From assembly GCA_045544455.1 (NCBI GenBank), contig JAZPYZ010000019.1:248001-312000 (forward strand): a stretch of DNA of 64,000 bases. Direction: 5' to 3'. Shown in pieces: positions 24,360 through 31,300 of the stretch. The position numbers were made by a program, and so were the translations under genes. The notes under the pieces were generated by a model. It did not search any database, was not told where the DNA came from, and worked only from the letters and a program-made list of their open reading frames with translations. How positions within the stretch are numbered: the stretch's first letter is position 1; every line of letters starts with the position of its first letter. This DNA comes from JAZPYZ01 sp045544455. Lineage in GTDB: Bacteria > Bacillota > Clostridia > Oscillospirales > Acutalibacteraceae.

Positions 24360-24399
24360 AAAGAAAAGAGCGACCGCGCTTTGCGGTCGGGCTTTTCTT
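24360..24399 (-). terminator. Terminator that probably once belonged to tRNA-Pro
   Basis: On the minus strand, immediately after a CCA-ending tRNA-like 11-mer, AAAGAAAAG is followed by a CGACCGC/GCGGTCG hairpin and TCTTTTCTTT. The same design (AAAGAAAG plus hairpin right after CCA) follows the intact tRNA-Val, so this is inferred to be the native tRNA-Pro terminator, now 890 bases away. It also ends the PH-domain gene transcript. Confidence 0.75.
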
Positions 24400-24434
24400 T
24401 GGTCGGAGTGTTCATAACGGACTTGGATCTAATA

Positions 24435-24887
24435 TTATTTATTTATATTCAAATGATTTGTATAGGCTGTTTCCTGAAGCCATTTGTATATGCCTTGAAT
24501 CTGATATTTTTTGGGAAATTCAAATTTCCTTGAAGAAACAGATACTCCGCCATTAGCTTTGAAATAAGGTGAGGAAATGAATTCTATATTGAGTTCGCTA
24601 TCGTCTAAACCAAATCCTGCTGTTTCAGCTGATACATTTATGATAGAGTCAAGATATATGGAGCTAACACGTGCTTTTTGACCGGTTGCACCTTGTTTAT
24701 CTAAATCAATAATCCGCTTATCAGTAAATATAACAACATCTCTTACTAATACAAAACCAGTATGTATGACTTCTCCATCCATCAAGTACATACCATAATC
24801 CTGTGTTAATTTTTCGGGTGTTACTTCGGAAAGATTACCCATCAACCCTTGCATAATGTTACCGCCGATTTTATCCATTAATCCCAT
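24435..24887 (-). CDS. PH-domain (bacterial PH, YvbH/PH_3-like) protein
   Basis: A 150-residue protein with a short N-terminal glycine-rich helix (MGLMDKIGGNIMQGLMGNLSEV) followed by a bacterial pleckstrin-homology fold: MDGEVIHTGFVLVRDVVIFTDKRIIDLDKQG is the usual beta-strand pattern with FTDKRII. Relatives are widespread in Bacillota but their function is not known. Codon use is clearly AT-rich compared with genes on either side, which suggests transfer. The ATG at 24887 follows AAAGGAG. A rho-independent terminator lies just upstream (24922-24949), so expression may be attenuated. Confidence 0.78.
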   Translation of the reverse strand: MGLMDKIGGNIMQGLMGNLSEVTPEKLTQDYGMYLMDGEVIHTGFVLVRDVVIFTDKRIIDLDKQGATGQKARVSSIYLDSIINVSAETAGFGLDDSELNIEFISSPYFKANGGVSVSSRKFEFPKKYQIQGIYKWLQETAYTNHLNINK

Positions 24888-24921
24888 TTGTGTTTCTCCT
24901 TTCAAGTATCCGTTATGAAAC

Positions 24922-24949
24922 AAAAAAGTGCGCAGCCGAAGCTACGCAC
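24922..24949 (-). terminator. Intrinsic terminator in the leader of the PH-domain gene
   Basis: GTGCGTAGC and GCTGCGCAC (minus strand) pair over nine positions with a TTCG tetraloop and are followed by TTTTTTG. It lies only 35 bases upstream of the PH gene start, so it either ends a small RNA or acts as an attenuator. Confidence 0.85.
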
Positions 24950-24973
24950 CGAAAAACACATAACTCCGATTGC

Positions 24974-25084
24974 TGCGACACAACTTTTGACAAACCACAA
25001 GAGAAAGCCAAAATAGAGAATGTGTTTTTACCGAAATAAAAAACACTTCTCCTATAGTTTGTCCAAATATTAAGTTGTGTCGCA
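24974..25084. repeat. Inverted repeat pair around an internal hairpin (MITE-like or RNA leader)
   Basis: TGCGACACAACTT...GACAAAC (24974-24995) is matched in inverted form at 25057-25084, with a six-base length difference inside the arms. The 60 bases between contain a GTGTTTTT/AAAAACAC hairpin (about 25022-25045). The whole 111-base block could be a non-autonomous element or a long-stem RNA upstream of the terminator at 24922-24949. Confidence 0.6.
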
Positions 25085-25195
25085 CAATTATTCTATCATA
25101 AAACAACTAAGTTTGCAACATTAATTAGATAAGTATTGTCCTTATGTATAACGAGCATCGGATTTTGACAGCAAAATCCATAACACACCGAAAGT

Positions 25196-25229
25196 AACAA
25201 GCCTTTCTCAAATATGAGAAAGGCTTGTT
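25196..25229. other. Strong perfect hairpin
   Basis: Fifteen perfect pairs (25196-25210 with 25215-25229) around an AATA loop. It is only weakly followed by T residues on either strand, so a terminator role is possible but not clear. Confidence 0.6.
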
Positions 25230-25238
25230 TGCGTATAA

Positions 25239-25284
25239 AATAAAAATTGAGTGTCCATAACTCAAATCCGTTATGAACACTCAA
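25239..25284 (-). terminator. Present terminator of tRNA-Pro
   Basis: GAGTGTTCATAAC and GTTATGGACACTC (minus strand) pair over 13 positions with one wobble, followed by AATTTTTATTTT, three to five bases past the tRNA end. It seems to be supplied by the inserted segment. Confidence 0.85.
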
Positions 25285-25286
25285 TA

Positions 25287-25363
25287 TGGTCGGAGTGGCG
25301 GGACTTGAACCCACGGCCTCTTGGTCCCGAACCAAGCGCTCTACCAAACTGAGCTACACCCCG
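25287..25363 (-). tRNA. tRNA-Pro(CGG)
   Basis: A 77-base cloverleaf on the minus strand. The acceptor stem CGGGGTG pairs with CACTCCG with one wobble, followed by A and CCA. The anticodon loop TTCGGGA between CTTGG and CCAAG gives anticodon CGG. Confidence 0.96.
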
Positions 25364-25382
25364 TAATTTTGTCAACTCCGCT

Positions 25383-25411
25383 ATTATACACATCTTTTAT
25401 CGGTTTGTCAA
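25383..25411 (-). promoter_or_regulatory. Promoter of tRNA-Pro
   Basis: TTGACA (25411-25406), 17 bases, TATAAT (25388-25383) on the minus strand. Confidence 0.9.
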
Positions 25412-25437
25412 TCTCTTTTTACATAATTTTTGTTTTA

Positions 25438-25923
25438 TTACAAAATGATTTTCCATGCCTCGATGAGACGTTCGGTCGACCATGCCGCGTTGGCCGGACT
25501 GGTAGACGGCAGACAGATCGCCGGCGTGCCGGTTTGGCTTGCCAGATACTGTTGATAATACCGCCCAGCGGTTTTGCCGTTGACAAAAATACGGCTGACC
25601 GCGCTGTTTTGTAACAAACCGGTTAGATCATTCGGCACCACGTTCCGAATACTGCTATCCGCACTGCCGGTGATGGAACAAGAGGCGATCACATCCCATA
25701 AAGCGATGCGATGTTGTTGTAAAAACGCTCGTTTTTGCGCAACGGTTTGCGGAACCGGACAACCAAACACCCCGGCCGTCACCTTCCAAAAGCGGTTTTG
25801 AGGATGCCCGTAAAAGAATCCGGCCTCTCTTGATTTAACCGACGGGAAACTGCCGAGAATCAAGATCGTCGAATGCGCATCGTATACCGGCTCAATCGGG
25901 TGAATGACGTGGTTGGTTTGCAT
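25438..25923 (-). CDS. DNA-deoxyinosine (hypoxanthine) glycosylase, UDG superfamily
   Basis: A 161-residue member of the uracil-DNA glycosylase fold. ILILGSFPSVKSREAGFFYGHPQNRFWKV is the signature of the TIGR04274 hypoxanthine-DNA glycosylase/Mug-like group: GSFPS is motif 1, the FFYGHPQNRFW stretch follows, and LPSTSPANA near the C terminus is the second loop. It would remove deaminated bases (hypoxanthine) from DNA. The ATG at 25923 lies behind GGAGGGG; a longer frame to 25977 would cover its promoter. Confidence 0.88.
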   Translation of the reverse strand: MQTNHVIHPIEPVYDAHSTILILGSFPSVKSREAGFFYGHPQNRFWKVTAGVFGCPVPQTVAQKRAFLQQHRIALWDVIASCSITGSADSSIRNVVPNDLTGLLQNSAVSRIFVNGKTAGRYYQQYLASQTGTPAICLPSTSPANAAWSTERLIEAWKIIL

Positions 25924-25935
25924 AGTCTCCCCTCC

Positions 25936-25978
25936 TTTGACACCTCCTATTTTATAGGAGGAATCTTTTTGTGTCAAA
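25936..25978 (-). promoter_or_regulatory. Promoter of the glycosylase gene with an overlapping palindrome
   Basis: On the minus strand TTGACA (25977-25972) and TAAAAT (25954-25949) have a 17-base spacer. CCTCCTA (25943-25949) and TAGGAGG (25955-25961) form a perfect palindrome across the minus-10 box, and TTTGACA (25936-25942) also mirrors TGTCAAA at the minus-35 side (25972-25978). This could be an operator, or a hairpin that hides the AGGAGG of the leader. Confidence 0.6.
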
Positions 25979-25991
25979 CCTCATTTTAACA

Positions 25992-26020
25992 TTGATTTTT
26001 GGACACGCTTCCTATATACT
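25992..26020 (+). promoter_or_regulatory. Promoter of galK
   Basis: TTGATT (25992-25997) and TATACT (26015-26020), spacer 17. Confidence 0.75.
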
Positions 26021-26056
26021 AATGCTATATACCCATTTTATAGGAGATGACCAATC

Positions 26057-27223
26057 GTGACCATCGTCGAACTAAAAACCGCTTTCATCGACTTATACGG
26101 CGGAGATGAATCGGATATCCGCTTGTTTGAAGCACCCGGTCGGGTAAACCTGATCGGTGAACATACCGACTATAACGGCGGATTTGTGATGCCGGCGGCA
26201 CTCACCTTGTCTACCGTGGTGGCGGCGCGCAAACGCGACGATACCACCGTTCGCTTAGCGGCGACCGATCTGCCCGACCGCGTGGTGGCAGATGTGACCA
26301 AACTGAACGATTACCGCGATTTAAAATGGGGTAACTATCAACTTGGCGTGATGTATATCTTGCAACAAGAAGGATATGCCGTGACCGGTTGTGACCTGTT
26401 GTACGATGCAACGTTACCGTTTGGCGCCGGGTTATCCTCCTCGGCTTCGATCGAGGTAGCGACGGCGATCACCGTGACGGGACTGACCGGCCAACACCTG
26501 GACATGGTACAAGCCGCCCTCATCAGTCAACGAGCCGAAAACGAATATTGCGGATGCAACTGCGGTATTATGGACCAGTTTGCATCGGCGATGGGCCAAA
26601 AGGATCATGCAATCCATCTCAACTGCAACACCTTGGAATACCGCTTAGTGCCGTTGGCGCTTGGTGCACACAAATTGGTGATCACCAACACCAACAAACC
26701 GCACAAACTGGTGGAATCGAAATATAACGAACGCCGCGCTGAATGCGACAAAGCGCTCGCCCTTTTACAAACCAAGAAGCCGGACCTTACAGCGTTGTGC
26801 TTACTGACGGTAGAGGAATTCGACCGGATAGCCGACGTGTTGACCGATGACGTGTTATACCGTCGCGCACGCCATGCCGTCACCGAAAATGCGCGCACCA
26901 TGGAAGCGGTAGAGGCGCTGACCACCGGCCGCATCGCACGACTGGGCGAACTGATGATACAAAGTCACCTGTCGTTGCGTGACGATTACGAAGTGACCGG
27001 CGCGGAACTCGACGCTTTGTTCGATGCAGCCCTTACTGTCGACGGTGTGGTCGGAGTGCGGATGACCGGTGCCGGTTTCGGCGGATGTACCGTGGCAATC
27101 GTCGCGGAAGATCGCGTGGACGAATACCAAACACGTGTCGCCGAACGCTACACCGCACAAACCGGTTATACCCCATCGTTTTTTATCTGTTCCGCCAGCG
27201 ACGGCGGTCGCGAGATCGTATAA
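26057..27223 (+). CDS. galK: Galactokinase
   Basis: A 388-residue GHMP kinase. The galactokinase signature GRVNLIGEHTDYNGGFVMPAA is near residue 27, the ATP-binding motif LPFGAGLSSSASIEVA near residue 123, and the C-terminal motif VRMTGAGFGGCTVAI near residue 335. It phosphorylates galactose at C1, feeding GalT at 1.9 kb. The start is GTG at 26057 behind GGAGATG. It is a single-gene unit with its own promoter and terminator. Confidence 0.97.
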   Translation: MTIVELKTAFIDLYGGDESDIRLFEAPGRVNLIGEHTDYNGGFVMPAALTLSTVVAARKRDDTTVRLAATDLPDRVVADVTKLNDYRDLKWGNYQLGVMYILQQEGYAVTGCDLLYDATLPFGAGLSSSASIEVATAITVTGLTGQHLDMVQAALISQRAENEYCGCNCGIMDQFASAMGQKDHAIHLNCNTLEYRLVPLALGAHKLVITNTNKPHKLVESKYNERRAECDKALALLQTKKPDLTALCLLTVEEFDRIADVLTDDVLYRRARHAVTENARTMEAVEALTTGRIARLGELMIQSHLSLRDDYEVTGAELDALFDAALTVDGVVGVRMTGAGFGGCTVAIVAEDRVDEYQTRVAERYTAQTGYTPSFFICSASDGGREIV

Positions 27224-27230
27224 CCATTCG

Positions 27231-27278
27231 GCACGCCGATACGCCTTGCCAAAAAGGTCAAAATCGGCGTGCGTTTTT
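27231..27278 (+). terminator. Terminator of galK
   Basis: GCACGCCGAT (27231-27240) pairs perfectly with ATCGGCGTGC (27263-27272), followed by GTTTTTG; the loop is long (22 bases) and contains CCTT/AAGG pairing. Confidence 0.8.
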
Positions 27279-27397
27279 GTGGATTTTTAGGCAAAATGCA
27301 GAAAAAGCGAATTTTGTCGGTTTTCCCTTGCGTCGTACGGCTTTTCGTGGTATAGTGTTTCTCATAGCGATACACTTGTTTTTGGGTGGTGGACACT

Positions 27398-27847
27398 ATG
27401 GAGACAAAACAACCGCAATTATTGTTGGTGCAAGCGGATGTGTTGCCGGAGGTTTTTTCCAAAGTTTTGGCGGCCAAACAGTTGTTACAAGACAAAACGG
27501 TTTCGTCGACGGCAGAAGCGGCCAAACGCGTTGGGATATCGCGTAGTGCGTTTTATAAATATCGCGACACGGTATTTGCCTATAACCGGCGGCAGGATGG
27601 ACAACTGCTTACGTTGCACTTTGTGTTGGATGATAAAACCGGCGTGTTATCGGCGTTGTTGACCACGTTTGCCGATGCCGGTGCCAACATCCTGACGGTT
27701 AACCAAAACATCCCGACCGGTGGCGCGGCAACCGTCTCGGTGTCGGCACGGGTGGACGCTCTCAACTGCCCCATCAACGTCTTTATCGAGCGTTTGATGG
27801 CGATGGATGGCGTCATTCGGGTAGAACAAATCATTTCCGATAAATAA
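27398..27847 (+). CDS. ACT-domain protein, PheB/UPF0735 family
   Basis: A 149-residue protein with an N-terminal helix-turn-helix-like region (TAEAAKRVGISRSAFYKYRD) and a C-terminal ACT domain (DDKTGVLSALLTTFADAGANILTVNQNIP). This is the PheB/UPF0735 family, an amino-acid-sensing protein commonly placed just before homoserine dehydrogenase. It is probably an effector-binding regulator of the hom-thrB-lysC genes that follow 49 bases downstream. The ATG at 27398 is preferred; GTG codons at 27386 and 27389 form part of the GGTGG ribosome site. Confidence 0.88.
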   Translation: METKQPQLLLVQADVLPEVFSKVLAAKQLLQDKTVSSTAEAAKRVGISRSAFYKYRDTVFAYNRRQDGQLLTLHFVLDDKTGVLSALLTTFADAGANILTVNQNIPTGGAATVSVSARVDALNCPINVFIERLMAMDGVIRVEQIISDK

Positions 27848-27896
27848 CCGTTTTTCGAAGATACACATATATTAACTCATAGGAGGATTTGACATC

Positions 27897-29135
27897 ATGG
27901 TATATGTAGCGATATTGGGACACGGCGTGGTGGGATCCGGCGTTGCGCAGGTATTGTTGGAAAATGCGGATAGCATTACCGGCAAAGCAGGCGATGCGAT
28001 CCGTATCAAACGCATTCTCGATCTGCGTGAATTTCCGGATAGTCCGTTTGCCGACCGATTCACCAAAAATTTTGACGATATTTTGAACGATGTAGATATC
28101 CGCATCGTGGTGGAAACGATGGGCGGTTTACACCCGGCTTATGATTATGTCAAAGCGTGCTTGTTGGCCGGTAAAAGCGTTGTTACCTCGAACAAAGAAC
28201 TCGTGGCTGCGAAAGGCGACGAACTGTTGGAAATTGCACGGCTTCAAAACGTGAATTTCCTGTTTGAAGCGAGCGTGGGTGGCGGTATTCCGATCCTGCG
28301 TCCGTTGGATCAGTGCTTAGCGGCGAACCACGTGCATGAAATCGCCGGTATTCTTAACGGTACCACCAACTTTATGTTGACCAAAATGTTTGAAGAAGGC
28401 ATGGATTTCGACGATGCGTTGAAACTGGCGCAAAAGCTCGGATACGCCGAACGGGATCCCTCGGCAGACGTCGGCGGCCACGATACCTGTCGCAAGATCT
28501 GTATCCTCGCCTCGCTGGCGTTTGGAAAACACGTGTACCCCGATCAAGTATATACCGAAGGCATCGAACGCATCTCGGCTACCGACGTGGCATGTGCATC
28601 GGCCTTTGATCGCGTGATCAAACTCATCGGGTTTGTCCGCAAACTCGACGATGGGCATCTGCACTGCTTGGTTGCACCGATGTTGGTATCTAACGAGAGT
28701 CTGTTGTCCGGCGTAAAAGATGTGTTCAACGGCATTATGGTACGCGGCGACGTGATTGGTGACGTGATGTTCTACGGACGCGGAGCCGGCAAACTGCCGA
28801 CCGCGAGTGCCGTGGTCGCGGATATCATCGACGAAGTAAAGCATCTGGAAAACCGCAAAACCGTGTATTGGCAAAGCGGTGAAACCGACTATGTTAACGC
28901 GGCCGATGCGGCTGTCGGTGCCGTGATGTTACGGTTCGCGGTGACTGATCGTGCGGCGGCCATCAGCGCCGTGCAAGCGGTGTGGGCCAACGCCAACATT
29001 TTAGACGAAGCCAACTCCCCTGCCGGCGAACTCGTATTCATCACCGAACCGTTATCGGGCAAAGCGTTGCGTGACGATTTGACGAAACTGAATCTCGGTG
29101 AAGCGCTCAGTTCGATCCGTGTGGCGGATCTGTAA
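27897..29135 (+). CDS. hom: Homoserine dehydrogenase
   Basis: A 412-residue enzyme that reduces aspartate semialdehyde to homoserine. The NAD(P)-binding motif is AILGHGVVGSGVAQVL at the N terminus, SVVTSNKELVAAKGDEL and the homoserine dehydrogenase signature (SVGGGIPILRPL, GILNGTTNFMLTKM, DPSADVGGHDT) are intact, and an ACT-like C terminus follows (ISAVQAVWANANILDEA). It follows an AGGAGG site. Confidence 0.97.
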   Translation: MVYVAILGHGVVGSGVAQVLLENADSITGKAGDAIRIKRILDLREFPDSPFADRFTKNFDDILNDVDIRIVVETMGGLHPAYDYVKACLLAGKSVVTSNKELVAAKGDELLEIARLQNVNFLFEASVGGGIPILRPLDQCLAANHVHEIAGILNGTTNFMLTKMFEEGMDFDDALKLAQKLGYAERDPSADVGGHDTCRKICILASLAFGKHVYPDQVYTEGIERISATDVACASAFDRVIKLIGFVRKLDDGHLHCLVAPMLVSNESLLSGVKDVFNGIMVRGDVIGDVMFYGRGAGKLPTASAVVADIIDEVKHLENRKTVYWQSGETDYVNAADAAVGAVMLRFAVTDRAAAISAVQAVWANANILDEANSPAGELVFITEPLSGKALRDDLTKLNLGEALSSIRVADL

Positions 29136-29146
29136 GAGGTGGCGTC

Positions 29147-30040
29147 ATGATTAAAGTTTCAGTGCCGGCATCCAGCGCCAATTTAGGGGCCGGGTTTGAC
29201 GCGTTAGGCATTGCACTTACCTTATATAATCATATTTGGATGGAAGAAGCGGACGGTTGCATCATCGAAAGTGCCGATAACACGGCGATTCCGACCGATG
29301 AAACCAACTTGGTATACCAGGCGGCGAAAACCCTATATGAACATTGCGGAAAACCGTTTCGCGGCTTGTATATCCGGCAAGAAAGTAACATCCCCATGAC
29401 CAGAGGGCTCGGCAGTTCGTCTGCCTGTTTGATCGGTGGATTGCTCGGGGCAAACACCTTGCTTGGTTCTCCCCTATCTCGCACCGAAATTTGCCATTTG
29501 GCCACCCAGATGGAAGGGCACCCCGACAACGTGGCACCGGCTTTGATGGGTGGTTTGGTCACGTCGGTGGTGGAACAAGGGCAGGTATATACGACGAGCC
29601 TGCCGGTATGGCCGGAAATCACCTTTGCGGTATTTATTCCGGATTTTCCCCTCTCGACCGAAAAGGCGCGGGCGGTGTTGCCGGAACAGGTAACCCGTGA
29701 AGATGCGATCTATAACCTGTCGCGCGCGGCGTTGATGACCGCGTCGCTGTGTACCGGTAGATTGGATAACCTGCGTGTCGCGGTACAGGATCGGTTACAT
29801 CAACCCTACCGCAAACACTTTATTGAACATCTAGACACGATTTTTGAGATCGCGTATGAAGCCGGTGCGTATGCCGCCGCCATCAGCGGGGCCGGACCGT
29901 CGGTACTGGCGATTTTGGACCGGAACAACCGGTCATTTATAGACGATGCCAATCGACAACTCGCCGAACATGGCATCTCCAACTGGCACGTAGCATGTTT
30001 TTCCTGTGATCCCGTCGGCGCGACGGTATCCGCAGGTTGA
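29147..30040 (+). CDS. thrB: Homoserine kinase
   Basis: A 297-residue GHMP kinase of the ThrB type: VPASSANLGAGFDALGIAL at the N terminus, the ATP loop PMTRGLGSSSACLIGGL near residue 85, and SGAGPSVLAI near the C terminus. It phosphorylates homoserine for threonine synthesis. No thrC (threonine synthase) lies in this window. It sits 11 bases after hom. Confidence 0.96.
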   Translation: MIKVSVPASSANLGAGFDALGIALTLYNHIWMEEADGCIIESADNTAIPTDETNLVYQAAKTLYEHCGKPFRGLYIRQESNIPMTRGLGSSSACLIGGLLGANTLLGSPLSRTEICHLATQMEGHPDNVAPALMGGLVTSVVEQGQVYTTSLPVWPEITFAVFIPDFPLSTEKARAVLPEQVTREDAIYNLSRAALMTASLCTGRLDNLRVAVQDRLHQPYRKHFIEHLDTIFEIAYEAGAYAAAISGAGPSVLAILDRNNRSFIDDANRQLAEHGISNWHVACFSCDPVGATVSAG

Positions 30041-30054
30041 AAGGAGTCATTATT

Positions 30055-31254
30055 ATGTTGATTGTACAAAAATTCGGCGGCAGTTCGGTTGCGGATGCCG
30101 AACGCGTACGCAGAGTGGCCGGTATCATCACCGATACCTATAAACAAGGCAACGATGTGATCGTGGTGGTTTCCGCACAAGGCGACACCACCGATGATCT
30201 GATTGCGAAAGCACAAGAGATCAACCCGAAAGCCAGCAAACGCGAGATGGATATGCTGATGTCGGCCGGCGAACAGATCTCGATCTCGTTGCTCGCGATG
30301 GCGATCGAAGCGATGGGATATCCGGTCATCTCGTTGCTCGGTTGGCAAGCCGGATTCCAGACCAATTCCAACTACATGTCGGCGCGTATCAAACGGTTGG
30401 AAACCGAACGTTTGAAAAACGAACTCGATAAGAAAAAAATCATCATTGTGGCCGGATTCCAAGGCATTAACAGCAACCAAGACGTCACCACCCTCGGTCG
30501 TGGCGGTTCGGATACCAGCGCTGTGGCGATCGCCGCCGCTTTGAAAGCGGATCTGTGCCAGATTTACACCGACGTAGAAGGCGTGTTCACCGCCGATCCG
30601 CGCAAAGTGAAAAACGCACAAAAACTCGAAGAAATCACCTACGACGAAATGTTGGAACTGGCCACCCTCGGTGCGCAAGTACTTAACAACCGTTCGGTCG
30701 AAATGGCGAAGAAATACAACGTCGAACTGGAAGTTCTGTCCAGTATCAATCCGGTTCCCGGAACCAAAGTTAAGGAGGCTGTCAAAATGGAAAAAATGCT
30801 GATTAAAAGTGTAGCGAAAGATACGAACGTGGCGCGCGTCACGTTGGTCGGTTTGCCGGACGAACCCGGTATTGCGTTTAAAGTGTTCTCGCGTGTAGCC
30901 AAAGCGCACGTTAACGTCGATATCATCCTGCAATCGGTTGGCCGTTCGGGCAGCAAAGATATTGCCTTTACCGTTCCGGCGGATCGCGTGGACGACGCGA
31001 TGGATGCCATCCGCGATTATGCCGAACGCGTCGGTGTTAAGAGCATCACGGCGGATAGTGACATCGCCAAAGTATCGATCGTCGGTGCCGGTATGGAAAC
31101 TCACGAAGGCGTCGCCGCTACCATGTTCGAGGCGTTGTCGGATGCCAACATCAACATCCAAATGATTTCCACCAGCGAAATCAAAATTTCGGTGCTGATT
31201 GCCAAAGAAGATGCCGATCGTGCCGTCGCTGCTATCCACGGCAAACTGTTCTAA
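30055..31254 (+). CDS. lysC: Aspartate kinase
   Basis: A 399-residue aspartokinase of the Bacillus LysC/class with two C-terminal ACT domains. KFGGSSVADAERVRRVA is the kinase N-terminal signature, TTLGRGGSDTSAVAIAAAL the substrate motif, and IMISTSEIKISV-like QMISTSEIKISVLI closes the second ACT domain. It catalyses the first step of the lysine, threonine and methionine routes. The ATG at 30055 follows AAAGGAGT; an internal AAGGAGG at about 30772 followed by ATG (30787) could produce the separate beta subunit known from Bacillus-type aspartokinase. Confidence 0.96.
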   Translation: MLIVQKFGGSSVADAERVRRVAGIITDTYKQGNDVIVVVSAQGDTTDDLIAKAQEINPKASKREMDMLMSAGEQISISLLAMAIEAMGYPVISLLGWQAGFQTNSNYMSARIKRLETERLKNELDKKKIIIVAGFQGINSNQDVTTLGRGGSDTSAVAIAAALKADLCQIYTDVEGVFTADPRKVKNAQKLEEITYDEMLELATLGAQVLNNRSVEMAKKYNVELEVLSSINPVPGTKVKEAVKMEKMLIKSVAKDTNVARVTLVGLPDEPGIAFKVFSRVAKAHVNVDIILQSVGRSGSKDIAFTVPADRVDDAMDAIRDYAERVGVKSITADSDIAKVSIVGAGMETHEGVAATMFEALSDANINIQMISTSEIKISVLIAKEDADRAVAAIHGKLF

Positions 31255-31263
31255 TAGTAACAT

Positions 31264-31299
31264 AAAAAAGCCTGTATCGCTTTCGATACAGGCTTTTTT
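31264..31299. terminator. Bidirectional terminator after lysC
   Basis: A 16-base-pair A/T-flanked stem (31264-31279 with 31284-31299) over a CTTT loop, shared by lysC and the convergent permease gene. Confidence 0.92.
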
Positions 31300-31300
31300 G

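Larger units (their letters stand above)
24400..25297 (-). mobile_element. Candidate small integrated element at the 3' end of tRNA-Pro
   Basis: The 11-mer TGGTCGGAGTG occurs at 24400-24410 and again at 25287-25297, where it is the true 3' end (CACTCCGACCA on the minus strand) of tRNA-Pro. Between them lie about 880 AT-rich bases with a PH-domain gene, several strong hairpins and a pair of inverted repeats, unlike the flanks. Behind the outer copy sits a tRNA-style terminator. This is the layout left by integration at a tRNA 3' end, which regenerates the tRNA and leaves an att copy at the far side. No integrase is present, so it would be a remnant or an element mobilised in trans. The repeat is short, so chance is not excluded. 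The gene-free part 24888-25286 holds only the structures listed separately. Confidence 0.5.
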
